Of a DNA stretch of 64,000 nucleotides, positions 12,401-19,981 are shown one piece after another. Positions within the stretch are counted from its first letter, which is position 1, and each line of letters begins with the position of its first letter. This stretch comes from Budvicia aquatica DSM 5075 = ATCC 35567 (GTDB lineage: Bacteria > Pseudomonadota > Gammaproteobacteria > Enterobacterales > Enterobacteriaceae), in assembly GCF_000427805.1 (NCBI RefSeq), contig NZ_ATYS01000005.1:183040-247039 (forward strand), given 5' to 3'. Below the pieces are notes generated by a model. The model worked only from the letters and a program-made list of their open reading frames with translations. It had not been told where the DNA came from and made no database searches. The translations under genes and the position numbers were made by a program.

Positions 12401-14372
12401 AGGTTTAGGTACTCAGGGTACCATTCACTTTGCCGCGGCTGGCGACCGTTTAGATATTAATATCAATCCCTTGTCTGGTAATAGCACCAACCTGAGCAAG
12501 TCGCTGTCTGGTGAAGGTTTAGTTACCACTCAAAATGTGACAGACCTGACCGTGACCGGCGATAACACTGATTTCACTGGCATATTCAGCGTTGAAACCG
12601 ATGCCGTATTACGCGCAGCTGAGCAGAAACATTTAGGAAGCTCAGTGATTGAAAATCAAGGTATTACTTATTTAATCGCTGATGCTAAGTGGGATTTGGA
12701 AAATACCATTACCGGTAGCGGTGCGCTGGTTAAGCAAGGTGCAGATATTCTGGTCATCAACCACGAACTGGCCTATACCGGTGAAACTACGGTTGAGTCT
12801 GGTGGGTTAATTATTGGTGATTCTGCGTCGGATGTTGGTGCATTTGCTCTCGGTAATGATGGTATGTTGTCAGGTAGTTCGAAAGTCAACGTGCTGTCAG
12901 GTGCGGTATTAAGCGGACTGGGTAACATTACCGGCGAAGTTGACAACCAGGGCACGATTGCTGCGCTGAATGCCTTAGCCGGTTATGAGAGTGCAACGGC
13001 TAGTAACCTGAATGTCGGTTCACTGACTAACGGCGGCGTGATTCAGTTGGCGGGTAAAAATATCGGTAATACCTTAACGGTCAACGGTGACTATACTGGC
13101 GGCGGAACCTTAGTGATTAATGCCGTATTAAATGACGACAGCTCTGCCACCGATAAACTGATTGTGACCGGCAATACTTCCGGTGAAACTGGAGTTATCG
13201 TCAATAATATCCGAGGAAAAGGTCAGCAAACCGTTAACGGTATTGAGGTGGTTAATGTCGGCGGTCTGTCTGACGGAACGTTTAAGCTCAATAACCGTGC
13301 GGTGGCTGGTGCTTACGAGTACTTCCTACATAAAGATGGTGTAGAAACTGCAGATGGTAACTGGTACCTGCGCTCTCAATTGCCGAGCACAGTTGATCCA
13401 GTTGATCCGGTTAACCCAACGCCAACGGACAATATTATCCGCCCTGAAGCGGGCAGCTACATGGCCAATATGGCCGCTGCTAGCAAGATGTTTAATTTAC
13501 GTCTGGAAGACCGTGAAGGCCGGGCTGAAAACTCCAGCATGTGGCTACGTCAGGTGGGGTCAAGAACCAAGTTTCGTGATACCACCGGTCAGTCACGCAC
13601 GGTCACCAATACCTATGTGGTTCAAGGGGGCGCTGAAGTATGGGGTAGCCACTTTAATGACAATGACCGTTTAGGCATTGGCCTGATGGCGGCCTATGGC
13701 AATGCCAGCAGTAAAACGGGCTCTAACCGCACCGGGTATAGCGCAAAAGGTACCGTTGATGGCTACAGTACCGGCGTTTATGCTACCTGGTATCAGGACG
13801 CAGCCAGTCTAAATGGTGTCTATGTGGACAGCTGGATGCAATACAGCTGGCTGAACGGGGAGGTAAAAGGCGATCAACTGTCTAGTGAAAGCTACAACAT
13901 TGATGGCCTAAGTGCCTCGGTTGAGACTGGCTACCGTATGCCTGTGTATCAGGGTAAGAATAGCGATGTCTATGTTACACCTCAGGCTCAGGTCACCTGG
14001 AGCGGTATTAAGGCCGACGATCACCGTGAAATTAACGGTACCCGAGTCACGTCATCCGGAGACAATAACATTCAGACCCGTCTGGGCGTGAAAGTCTCCC
14101 GTGATGGCGTGAGTGATGGTGATATGGGTAAAGATAAACTCTTTACCGTATATGCTGAAGCAAACTGGCTGAATAACAGTCAGCAAGCCGGTGCTGTCCT
14201 AAACGGTGTTGAAGTTAAGCAATCAGGTGGGCGTAATCTGGCTGAGCTGAAACTGGGTACTGAAGGCCAACTGAATAAGAATGTCAATCTATGGACCAAC
14301 GTGGCTCAGCAGTTGGGTGATGATGGCTACAGCGATACGACGTTAACCGTCGGGTTTAAATATAAGTTCTGA
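6486..14372 (+). CDS. Giant type Va autotransporter, 2628 aa
   Basis: Start is GTG at 6486, with AAGG at 6472-6475 as ribosome site. The first residues form an extended signal peptide region (MNKIYRVIWNNALGLWVVAS) followed by a hydrophobic signal core near residues 45-62 (TVTLAILLSIYGTASA), so export is by Sec and insertion by the BAM complex. Residues about 65-2300 are a passenger rich in Gly, Asn, Thr, Val and Ser with repeated NxGxI patterns, as in pertactin-like beta-helices. Two diverged copies of a roughly 250-residue unit lie at about residues 640-890 and 910-1160. A Pro-rich hinge (DPVDPVNPTPTDN) sits near 2305. The beta-barrel occupies about 2340-2628 and ends in the terminal aromatic signature FKYKF. 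Role is probably adhesion or aggregation; no protease or lipase triad was seen. Confidence 0.95.
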   Translation: MNKIYRVIWNNALGLWVVASELTCGKKKSSKLTSDAPERISVKTRSLTTVTLAILLSIYGTASAVSLAPDWIPTTNNSGNGTYTVGGGSVVNIDGPTFIQGNSSGYVQLMIEDAIAQGYASGDSLVGKVFINTGTQTKAVKVFDSITNSYKDVFVFDSNTFSQRAAGSSANEIILGLNRTSDFFYQTRLVHVDSTGGMVELDVAAKNIGSYFKDSQLAYADGTGSATSVINWNSQNNFYMSRGAVVTPADLTASQDIKSMEYAGLVTAFDGSIHHVNNVDELRDYNNWLIMQMQQTNTTLTAAQYADEFNKAFDITVHTYDVDRTSGGTIDTAPYIAPNGTTTIMTANGPNATVRVSNTGQLSGVAPSNGAILAIGGGKGINDGVIDMSNVSMTARNNSSVVNNGNIYVWFTTTAAQRATGLGMYATGSGATAINNGSLSVRPYNNASVNPLDRNIGMRSADGGYAENNNLIDLSPSAILNDTVSAVTGVLVSSGGSFTNTETAEIRLGNGFTTANNTIAVDVVSGAGTVINNGTISFGDMAKGAVGLNAENAGTVNVQNNGEIIIGGTSGDSQNVGIYAKASKGLLNKGLIDITGINAIGIKAVNGGSIDSVGSSLIRVGGTTEGLRNYGGWIEGVGSTVNLSGTINLLGENAIGLHARDGGQVNLSGDGAVNFGAANQIGFYVYGTDSNIKNTSTHGMNVSTMGSTLFRIASGAKFVGGVDIAKVTASGENAYALFVTGKDGGNTSKFTSGSMTIELTGSGSTGVLIEGGAEGLIENSAIIHLNQTNAIAGIADGNGHDLAGNIINSSDPSTLLTAAQRLSSSQDKVTGYIARNKAKLINTGNIEFTGANTIGIQVLDGSIGENGGSITVQDGGIGLIANSSNLTTEINNSGNLILRGGSNSNRTKGILGSGNSVTVNMTDGVIDLQGQGAIGVEVSNGGTVNLSGTAVPKFADNDSGITDQIAFRIIGDDASITTNVGTGTLLDASGTNSTLFRIEQSAQQTGILQMKTSGTGSRGIWATDAGTSVVADAGSDFQVLGARAQGVYITGGATGLMNSGVSVNLVGFGAVVGEVDGNEYALDGSVTNVDTGSKLTNKADITTPLRDAIGFITRNKGLMVNTGNINFTAGNNNIGVWVDNGKFDNQGNEIKVNGVVLYVEGTDSVITSSGGKLLATDGEAAIKLGNGASLDLAGSGFGIIEGQGLAHGVLLDVGAVGLIVDGARIDVNAAGATGYGIENRAEISGIQLMGTTVINVANGIGVRTSASLAQENSGTVNVDGSGIGLAFQTTTGDQIENDLDMSQSSGLVVNLNGTGGTGILANTRDGATVKSGASVNINKADGGSALVVNNFAKEVIQSGNLISSSMTAAVVLAEKANSFTNTGKIIANSITAGAMSFDGTINTVVLNDTGAEIQGVVALNGGKNNFTNKGLITGTISAADNDNTMLFDTGSTLTGKVTLGQGNNQVTLNGTAHTDEVTAGSGVNTFIIKGTGATYNLLDGGLGVEDSLVFDAATHTIAQAVKLQNFEHLKLKNQSTVILNEALILTDGGTGTGAVDIESGSEMAIKPTLAGDFVFNPLLTGAGILSAELDADTSAFNLSTHVGSGFKGTLRLSTSSFNLANVNASVLSQATLQSDSGNTTTVGTGVQNIGGLTINGGKLLFGSVMPGDKVSENSIVTSATGTLDIRGTGIVQVTMPIEVINDVPALDTRKSLFEQDDETTLVKLVTAEGNVLGNGSAILLNDENGNVISNAQTFDINQNGTLVAEGTYDYKLMNGDGNTVDGLYIGYGLTQLDLQGTADDALILTSNAGATGKASDLSAKVTGTGDLAIESGTQTVSLSNKLNDYTGDTTVRNGTLVMANDNVLGKTANLTVENGATFKTNDRVGSYSQTVGALNTVNGASVVIAEGSALTISDVQRAAGIVEGGTIANGTLSGAGELNIASSELVVNGANAGYIGDVNLSGTSLATLNGAQGLGTQGTIHFAAAGDRLDININPLSGNSTNLSKSLSGEGLVTTQNVTDLTVTGDNTDFTGIFSVETDAVLRAAEQKHLGSSVIENQGITYLIADAKWDLENTITGSGALVKQGADILVINHELAYTGETTVESGGLIIGDSASDVGAFALGNDGMLSGSSKVNVLSGAVLSGLGNITGEVDNQGTIAALNALAGYESATASNLNVGSLTNGGVIQLAGKNIGNTLTVNGDYTGGGTLVINAVLNDDSSATDKLIVTGNTSGETGVIVNNIRGKGQQTVNGIEVVNVGGLSDGTFKLNNRAVAGAYEYFLHKDGVETADGNWYLRSQLPSTVDPVDPVNPTPTDNIIRPEAGSYMANMAAASKMFNLRLEDREGRAENSSMWLRQVGSRTKFRDTTGQSRTVTNTYVVQGGAEVWGSHFNDNDRLGIGLMAAYGNASSKTGSNRTGYSAKGTVDGYSTGVYATWYQDAASLNGVYVDSWMQYSWLNGEVKGDQLSSESYNIDGLSASVETGYRMPVYQGKNSDVYVTPQAQVTWSGIKADDHREINGTRVTSSGDNNIQTRLGVKVSRDGVSDGDMGKDKLFTVYAEANWLNNSQQAGAVLNGVEVKQSGGRNLAELKLGTEGQLNKNVNLWTNVAQQLGDDGYSDTTLTVGFKYKF

Positions 14373-14385
14373 TAATTCGTCAATC

Positions 14386-14417
14386 AAAAGCCCGCACTTA
14401 TTATTGCGGGCTTTTTT
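14386..14417 (+). terminator. Rho-independent terminator of the autotransporter gene
   Basis: Perfect 11-bp inverted repeat AAAAGCCCGCA / TGCGGGCTTTT with an 8-base loop, 13 bases after the stop codon and ending in a T-run. Confidence 0.9.
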
Positions 14418-14524
14418 ATCACCCTAATCAATTGAATTAAATTCAAAAATATAGATAAAAGGCCTTTCTATCATTATTGTGAAAACACAAAAAATGTACG
14501 AAAGCACGGACAATCTCGGGCACA

Positions 14525-14752
14525 AATTCAACTTTCGAGTTCTAGCGCTTTAATCTGGTCACGATCTTGGGTAGATACGACAGAACGTTGGCCAAAAGCC
14601 TGTCGTGCTGTATTAGCCAGCGCATAAGGCTCTCAGGCGCACATGGCAATAGCCACAATAGCAGCCCATAAGGATGGGTGATCCTGTTGATGTCCCAGAA
14701 CCAGACGAACTGAGCGTTCACGAACTTCGGGTGAAAACTGTCTTGATGTCAT
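14525..14752 (-). pseudogene. Remnant of an IS3-family transposase orfA
   Basis: Reading from an ATG at 14752 gives MTSRQFSPEVRERSVRLVL, then HPSLWAAIVAIA, a stop codon, and further on DQIKALELES before another stop. These are recognisable pieces of the helix-turn-helix and leucine-zipper parts of IS3-family OrfA (group IS51/IS407-like). The stretch between them (the conserved TLRQWVRQ part) is missing or scrambled, there is no orfB and no terminal inverted repeats were found. It is a dead fragment at the left edge of the GC-richer catabolic locus. It also covers most of the otherwise gene-free interval 14418-14891. Confidence 0.75.
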
Positions 14753-14891
14753 ATTCAATACCTTTCAGAGAGTTTAGTCTCCGATAAACCCGGTTCGGTT
14801 CAGTTATATGACAGTAGCGAGGAGCTGTAGTGATGGGTTGCCAGAAGAGGGTACAGATCGGTGTTGTTGACCACCGACCTGCACCATAAGT

Positions 14892-15043
14892 ATACCTATA
14901 GCCTAAATAATTGGCGTTGCATCGAGGCGGTAAGCGCTGGCCCGCAGGATAAACCTCAAGGATGAGATTCATAGTCCCGACGAGCTTACTCAGGTGAGTG
15001 GGCTTAGCAAACAAAGATGCGGCTTCAAGTATACGGGGATATT
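14892..15043. repeat. ERIC-type intergenic repeat, copy A (full length)
   Basis: Contains the ERIC core GAGCTTACTCAGGTGAGTG and the conserved ends (CCTAAATAATT at one end, CTTCAAGTATACGG at the other). The right end overlaps the stop codon of the KdgM-like gene (15042-15044). It resembles copies D and E in this window. Confidence 0.75.
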
Positions 15044-15755
15044 ACCAAGTATATTTGATCCCTACACGATAGCGCGTCTGGCGCTCGTCGGTATAGCGGG
15101 ACTCTTTGATATTGCCGACCTCAACAAATGGTCGCCAGTTTTTATTAAGAGAATAGGTGACTACCACGTTATGTTGGTAATCCCATTTTTTATCATCATA
15201 TAGTGGCAAACCATTACTTTCCATTTCACGGAAAATATCGAACTGATATTGGAAATTCCAATCGTGATAGCGATAACCGACAAAGGTGTCAAACTGCTGG
15301 ATCTTAGAGCGATAGGGCGTACCATCAACGCCATTCACATCGTAGTCCCACACTTTCCACTTATAGCGCCCTTGTAGCCGAATACCATTATCGAATTGAT
15401 AGTTGAGACGAACGAACGGGATATAAACCAGGCCCTCTTTGGTAAAGTCTAATGAGGTTCCTGCCAGCCAATTGGTGTTGGCGTTAATTTTATCGTAATA
15501 AAAAGCAGTAAATTCCGAGCCGTTCATGGTCATGTGATTATACATGCCATCATCTTCGTTATTATAGCGGGCATCGAGTTCGAAGCCGATATTCTGCCCG
15601 GTATCCAGAAATACTTTTACTCTATCACCATGTTTTTTAACACCATCACGATAGTCGTGACGATATTCTATCGTGGTTTTATGATCATTAGCCATTGCTG
15701 ATGTCGCAGAAAAAAGGCATGCGGAAGCAATAATATATTTTATTGAGGTATTCAT
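15042..15755 (-). CDS. KdgM-family oligosaccharide porin
   Basis: Outer-membrane 12-stranded monomeric porin of the KdgM/OmpL family, which passes acidic oligosaccharides. The start was placed at the ATG at 15755 because AAGGA (about 15761-15765) is best spaced for it; upstream ATG 15758 is the alternative. The 237-residue product has a signal peptide ending at ATSAMA, then alternating beta-strand sequence (TTIEYRHDYRDG, GYRYHDWNFQYQFDIF) and a terminal KYTW. It lies 69 bases after the sulfatase stop codon on the same strand, so the two are likely co-transcribed. In known cases KdgM proteins serve oligogalacturonate uptake; here context points to unsaturated, uronate-rich GAG oligosaccharides, an inference. 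Confidence 0.9.
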   Translation of the reverse strand: MNTSIKYIIASACLFSATSAMANDHKTTIEYRHDYRDGVKKHGDRVKVFLDTGQNIGFELDARYNNEDDGMYNHMTMNGSEFTAFYYDKINANTNWLAGTSLDFTKEGLVYIPFVRLNYQFDNGIRLQGRYKWKVWDYDVNGVDGTPYRSKIQQFDTFVGYRYHDWNFQYQFDIFREMESNGLPLYDDKKWDYQHNVVVTYSLNKNWRPFVEVGNIKESRYTDERQTRYRVGIKYTW

Positions 15756-15823
15756 CATAATCCTTGGAGTCATTTAATTATTATTAAAATAGGGCCCAGA
15801 GGGATAGACCCTAGACAATATAT

Positions 15824-17389
15824 TTATGTATAGGCTTTTGCCGAATTAGCGGGGACTTCCGTTGCCCGCCAAGGGTCACCGGTATGCTCCAGCCAAGGTA
15901 TCAGCTCTTCTTCGATCAGTTGGTTTACCAGTGCCATATTGCCTTCGGCAATATTCACCATCTGATAAGGGTCCTGCTTATTGTCATGCAGAACATAGTT
16001 CAGCGGCTTACCGATCTTGCGATCGATAGACAGCGTATAGCGCTCAGTTCTCACTCCGCGCTTACCGTAGGACTGGCCGCCATAAGGCATAAAGGTGTAA
16101 AACTGCGAGGTAGGCCGCGTGTCACCCTTCCCTGTCGCCACTGTCTTGGCGAAATTACTGCCCTCAACGGTATCGGGGATCAGGCTTTCCAGCCCCATCA
16201 AGCCCAGTAACGTGGGGTAAATATCCGGGGCAGAGAACAGAATATCGTCATGGCGTGGCGCTAGCTTACCCGGCCAGCGGAAGATCATCGGTACCCGCAT
16301 CGACTCTTCATAGTGCACGTTCTTGGTCGGATGACCATTGGAGCCCATGCAACATCCATGGTCGGAGAAAAACACCACCAGCGTGTCTTCCGCCAGATTC
16401 AACCGATCCAGTTCATCGACGATCCGGCCAAACTGCTCGTCGACACCATTTACCATTGCCATATACTCTTTGAAGTATTTTGGCCCGTATCCCTCCTGAT
16501 ACTCCTTATCCCAATGCACGTTAGGCCGAGTATTCAACGACTCTGACGTCTCGCCCTTATAGCGATCGAGGTATTTCTGCGGCACCTGGTCATAAGGAGA
16601 ATGCGGAGGGTTCATCGACACCACCAGCGTAAAGGGCTTGCTGTTATCACGATATTTGCCGTTTTCGTTGCGCAGATATTTAATCGCGATATCCGCCTCG
16701 TGCTCGGGGCTCCACTGATTGATCTTCAGTGGTTTGTCACGCGGGGTGTCGTTGGTCCAGTACATCGGCGTCATATGCAGGTCGTAGGTACCGTAGCTGT
16801 ACCAGAAATCGAAACCGTGGCGGCGGTCGGGTGCCGTCCAGTCATTCCAGTGGCGCCCTTCCATCGGGTTGTTATAGCTGGTGATAAATGGCTCTTCCGG
16901 TACATCGAGGTGCCACTTGCCGATATAGCCCATGCTGTATCCCTGCTTCTTCAGGATATCAGACCAGGTCACCGCGCTCTTTTTCAATTCAATACCAAAG
17001 TCCCGGCCACCAAAATTACCGGCGGTTCCGGTATGGCTATTGCCCTGCAGGCCGTTGCGATAGGGATACTGCCCGGTCATCAACATGCCGCGAAACGGGG
17101 TACAGAGTGGGTAGTTGGACACCGCCTGGCGCAATACCACCCCCTGGCTGGCGAACTTATTGAGATGAGGCGTCATTGAGGGGTCTTGCCCCATGAATCC
17201 CTGCGCTTGCGCGCGCATCTCATCAGGGAAAATAATCAGTAGGTTAGGCTTTTTTCCATTCAGCCCTGCAGCAGCGGCAACCTGATCTGCCGCCAAGCTG
17301 GTTGAGAGACCCCCGGTGGCAGCGACTGTTGCCGCAGCGGCACTGGAAGCTGCGATCCCTTTCAGCAGATTTCGACGAGTTAACGACAT
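15824..17389 (-). CDS. Tat-exported formylglycine-dependent sulfatase (S1 family)
   Basis: The N-terminus has a twin-arginine signal (LTRRNLLKG at residues 3-11, then an Ala-rich core to about residue 40). The sulfatase signature CTPFR begins at Cys96, followed by GMLMTGQYPYRNG; this cysteine is converted to formylglycine. Metal and sulfate ligands are visible at PDEMR (about 55-59), GKWHLD, and FFSDHG (about 340-345). It has 521 residues, normal for the family. AGGAG precedes the ATG. Because Tat exports folded protein, formylglycine can be installed in the cytoplasm by the anSME encoded at 29544-30749. Substrate is probably a sulfated GalNAc or hexuronate residue of chondroitin/dermatan sulfate; position specificity cannot be read from sequence. 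Confidence 0.93.
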   Translation of the reverse strand: MSLTRRNLLKGIAASSAAAATVAATGGLSTSLAADQVAAAAGLNGKKPNLLIIFPDEMRAQAQGFMGQDPSMTPHLNKFASQGVVLRQAVSNYPLCTPFRGMLMTGQYPYRNGLQGNSHTGTAGNFGGRDFGIELKKSAVTWSDILKKQGYSMGYIGKWHLDVPEEPFITSYNNPMEGRHWNDWTAPDRRHGFDFWYSYGTYDLHMTPMYWTNDTPRDKPLKINQWSPEHEADIAIKYLRNENGKYRDNSKPFTLVVSMNPPHSPYDQVPQKYLDRYKGETSESLNTRPNVHWDKEYQEGYGPKYFKEYMAMVNGVDEQFGRIVDELDRLNLAEDTLVVFFSDHGCCMGSNGHPTKNVHYEESMRVPMIFRWPGKLAPRHDDILFSAPDIYPTLLGLMGLESLIPDTVEGSNFAKTVATGKGDTRPTSQFYTFMPYGGQSYGKRGVRTERYTLSIDRKIGKPLNYVLHDNKQDPYQMVNIAEGNMALVNQLIEEELIPWLEHTGDPWRATEVPANSAKAYT

Positions 17390-17465
17390 TGCTATACTCC
17401 TAGAAAAAGTGATTGAATTTGAAACAATTAATCAATACGACATCAAAAAATTGTTTCTCTTTTTA

Positions 17466-17483
17466 CTTCTTTTGTTTTCGAAA
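17466..17483. promoter_or_regulatory. AgaR-like operator box 1
   Basis: CTTCTTTTGTTTTCGAAA; on the opposite strand this reads TTTCGAAAACAAAAGAAG and shares the core TCGAAAnCAAAnGAA with the boxes at 17789 and 32329. The known E. coli AgaR consensus is also a run of TTTC-type repeats. It lies about 80 bases upstream of the sulfatase start. Confidence 0.55.
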
Positions 17484-17528
17484 CACTATTTTTTAGCCTA
17501 AATCGTAAGCCATCGAAACCGTCGCAGC

Positions 17529-17544
17529 TGTGTTAAAGATCACA
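17529..17544. promoter_or_regulatory. CRP-like site
   Basis: TGTGTTAAAGATCACA matches the CRP consensus TGTGA-N6-TCACA with one mismatch. Its location between sulfatase and agaR fits catabolite control of a sugar-use locus. Confidence 0.65.
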
Positions 17545-17560
17545 AAAAAGCAAACGAAAG
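17544..17560. promoter_or_regulatory. AgaR-like operator box 2
   Basis: AAAAAAGCAAACGAAAG carries the core AAAnCAAAnGAAA and overlaps the end of the CRP-like site by one base. It lacks the leading TCG of the other boxes, so it is weaker. Confidence 0.4.
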
Positions 17561-17788
17561 TTTAAAAATGAAGCGATTCGCAAATTAACAAACCACATAA
17601 CCGAAACATACCACCCAAAAAAGCACCGGTAAGTGGTTATTATTTGGCAAAATCTCTTTCAAGCTATATGATAAACAACATATGCGTAAGTGTGCGTAAG
17701 ATAAAAGTCCTAATTTGAAAATTTATGAAAGAGATCAAAACTTTTGAAGTTTCATATTGAGGCCTTTTTTTTTTGATGTAACCTAAAA

Positions 17789-17805
17789 TCGAAATCAAAT
17801 GAAAG
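17789..17805. promoter_or_regulatory. AgaR-like operator box 3
   Basis: TCGAAATCAAATGAAAG, nearly identical to the box upstream of kbaY (TCGAAAGCAAATGAAAA at 32329). It lies 35 bases before the agaR start codon, so it likely mediates autoregulation. Confidence 0.65.
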
Positions 17806-17839
17806 AAAATCATTGATTTCACATAAGGAGACTAGACAA

Positions 17840-18628
17840 GTGAAAAGCGCTGTCGAAAGGCGTATGGAAATCGTCAACGTGGTTAACCAAGAAGGGAAAG
17901 CCCGTGTCGAAGACCTTGCCGCCAGGTTTGGTGTCTCTAGTGTCACTATTCGAAGCGACCTCAGCTTCCTGGAAAAAAATGGCTACGTCGTGCGTTCTCA
18001 CGGCGCTGCGATTCCAAATGTTGGGATGATTGCCGAGTTGACCGTCCACGAAAAACGGCGTCAGAACGCCGGGATAAAATCGTTGATCGGCAACGAGGCC
18101 GCCAAGCTGATAGAGAGTGGTGACACCGTTATTCTAGATTCAGGTACGACTACCTTCGAAATCGCCAGCAGTCTGAAATCTCGTACGCTGGAGAATGTAG
18201 TCGTGATGTCCAACGGTCTGGATGTAGCGATGGAGTTAGCCTCAGTCCCCGGCGTAGAAGTGTTGATGTCGGGTGGTGTGCTTCGTAAGAATGCACTCTC
18301 TTTTTCTGGCTCTCAGGCCGAGAACAGTTTAAAAAACTACCGTTTCGATAAGGTGTTCTTGGGCGTTGATGGCATCGATTTACGCGTTGGTATCACCACA
18401 CACAGCGAGCAGGAAGCCAGCCTTAACCGCTTGATGTGTGAAATTTCCGGGCAGGTTATCGCCGTTGCTGACTCCAGTAAGTTTGGTCTTCGCAGCTGCC
18501 ATATGATCCGCGAATTTGGCGATATCGATATTCTGGTCACCGATTCCAACATTCCTGAAGACTACCTACAGGGTTTCAAGGATATGAAGGTCGAAGTGAT
18601 CATCGTAGACGTAGATAAAGAGAAATAA
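17840..18628 (+). CDS. agaR: DeoR-family repressor, AgaR-like
   Basis: Start chosen at GTG 17840 because AAGGAG (17825-17830) is ideally spaced; the ATG at 17813 lies ahead of that site. The 262-residue product has an N-terminal winged helix (RRMEIVNVVNQEGKARVEDL, then FGVSSVTIRSDLSFLE) typical of DeoR proteins. The C-terminal sugar-phosphate sensing domain has DSGTTTFE near residue 100 and the VADSSKFG motif near 215. Known AgaR proteins repress GalNAc/galactosamine genes and are released by a sugar phosphate. Position at the head of the aga operon and matching boxes at the intergenic promoters support the same role here. Confidence 0.88.
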   Translation: MKSAVERRMEIVNVVNQEGKARVEDLAARFGVSSVTIRSDLSFLEKNGYVVRSHGAAIPNVGMIAELTVHEKRRQNAGIKSLIGNEAAKLIESGDTVILDSGTTTFEIASSLKSRTLENVVVMSNGLDVAMELASVPGVEVLMSGGVLRKNALSFSGSQAENSLKNYRFDKVFLGVDGIDLRVGITTHSEQEASLNRLMCEISGQVIAVADSSKFGLRSCHMIREFGDIDILVTDSNIPEDYLQGFKDMKVEVIIVDVDKEK

Positions 18629-18635
18629 CCCACTG

Positions 18636-18675
18636 ACTCCATAGCAACAGACAAGACAGATGTTGTTTATGGAGT
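18636..18675 (+). promoter_or_regulatory. Intercistronic stem-loop covering the kbaZ ribosome site
   Basis: ACTCCATAGCAACA (18636-18649) pairs with TGTTGTTTATGGAGT (18661-18675) with one bulge or mismatch around an 11-base loop. The downstream arm contains GGAG at 18671-18674, the ribosome site of kbaZ (ATG 18682), so the fold would hide it. It may reduce or condition translation of kbaZ relative to agaR. Confidence 0.6.
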
Positions 18676-18681
18676 TGAGTC

Positions 18682-19962
18682 ATGGGTACCCTTTTAAATC
18701 TCGTCAAACGCCACAAAGCGGGTGAAAACAACGGTATCTACGCCGTCTGTTCCGCACACCCACTGGTTATCGAAGCCGCGCTTGCTCAGGCATCCAATGA
18801 TCATTCGATCCTGTTGATCGAAGCAACCTCTAACCAGGTCGATCAATTTGGCGGCTACACCGGTATGACCCCCGCAGACTTCCGTCATTTCGTTCTCGAG
18901 ATGGCGGCGTCGCTGCACTTCCCTGCAGAGCAACTGATTCTGGGTGGCGATCATCTCGGACCTAATCGCTGGCAGAATCTCCCCGCCAGCGAGGCGATGC
19001 AACATGCTGACGATCTGATCGCGGCCTATGTGACTGCCGGCTTCAAAAAAATCCATCTGGACTGCAGCATGTCATGTGCCGATGACCCGGTACCGCTGAC
19101 CGATGAGGTGGTAGCTGAACGCGCCGCTCGCCTGACGGCAATCGCCGAAAAAACCGCCATCACCCACTGGGGCAGCAGCGATATCGTCTATATCGTCGGC
19201 ACCGAGGTACCGGTACCCGGGGGGGCTGCCGAGGCACTAGAAGGGCTGGTGGTGACCGCCCCGGATGCCGCACGCAAGACGCTGGAATGTCATCGCCAGG
19301 CCTTTGATCGGGCAGGCGTCGCCACCTGCTGGCCGCGCGTGATTGGCCTGGTGGTTCAGCCCGGCGTGGAGTTCGACCATACCCACGTCATCGACTATCA
19401 CCCCAAGCAGGCGCAAGCACTCAGCAAAGTGGTCGAGGCTTACCCTAACCTGGTGTTTGAGGCTCACTCCACCGATTACCAAACCCCCTCTGCCTATCAG
19501 GCTTTAGTCACCGATCACTTCGCTATTTTGAAAGTCGGCCCGGCACTCACCTTTGCCCTGCGCGAAGCGCTGTTTAGCCTCTGTGCCATCGAGCAGGCAA
19601 TCATGCCAGCAGACCAGCGTTCAAACCTGGTGCAAGAGATAGAACAACAGATGTGCGATGCCCCCGAATATTGGCAGAAATATTATCACGGCGATGCACA
19701 GCAGCAGCGCTTCGCCCGTCTCTACAGCTTCAGCGACCGTATCCGCTATTACTGGCCCAACCCGGCAATCCACCGTGCGCAGGAAACTCTGTTCAGCAAC
19801 CTGTCACGCGTAGAGATCCCACTGCCACTGCTGAGCCAGTATCTGCCGGAACAGTTTAGTGCCGTGCGTGATGGTCAGCTAGAGCCCACACCCAATGCTC
19901 TGGTTTTACACAAGATCCGCCAGGTACTTCGCCATTACGCCAGCGCCTGCCAACTCAATTAA
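18682..19962 (+). CDS. kbaZ: Tagatose-1,6-bisphosphate aldolase, non-catalytic subunit KbaZ/GatZ type
   Basis: 426 residues, the usual length of KbaZ/GatZ. Recognisable family segments are [18 protein letters not shown] near residue 17, [18 protein letters not shown] near 50, [16 protein letters not shown] near 93, [12 protein letters not shown] near 120 and [14 protein letters not shown] near 290. In the family this subunit stabilises and activates the class II aldolase KbaY, whose gene lies 12 kb downstream at 32362. It is the first gene after agaR; agaS follows after 19 bases. GatZ is the alternative name, but the aga context favours KbaZ. Confidence 0.92.
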   Translation: MGTLLNLVKRHKAGENNGIYAVCSAHPLVIEAALAQASNDHSILLIEATSNQVDQFGGYTGMTPADFRHFVLEMAASLHFPAEQLILGGDHLGPNRWQNLPASEAMQHADDLIAAYVTAGFKKIHLDCSMSCADDPVPLTDEVVAERAARLTAIAEKTAITHWGSSDIVYIVGTEVPVPGGAAEALEGLVVTAPDAARKTLECHRQAFDRAGVATCWPRVIGLVVQPGVEFDHTHVIDYHPKQAQALSKVVEAYPNLVFEAHSTDYQTPSAYQALVTDHFAILKVGPALTFALREALFSLCAIEQAIMPADQRSNLVQEIEQQMCDAPEYWQKYYHGDAQQQRFARLYSFSDRIRYYWPNPAIHRAQETLFSNLSRVEIPLPLLSQYLPEQFSAVRDGQLEPTPNALVLHKIRQVLRHYASACQLN

Positions 19963-19981
19963 TTTTTAAGGGAAACATGAT

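Larger units (their letters stand above)
17390..17839. promoter_or_regulatory. Divergent control region of sulfatase-porin and agaR-aga operons
   Basis: 450 bases with no gene, much more AT-rich than the flanking coding DNA. It holds a CRP-like site and three AgaR-like boxes listed separately. A plausible -10 for agaR lies in the AACCTAAAATCG stretch around 17780. The expected logic is catabolite activation plus AgaR repression of both directions. Confidence 0.7.

Noticed and set aside
15884-17179. Several plus-strand open frames within the sulfatase region
   Set aside because: They are shadows of the GC-rich sulfatase gene, with no family motifs or ribosome sites.
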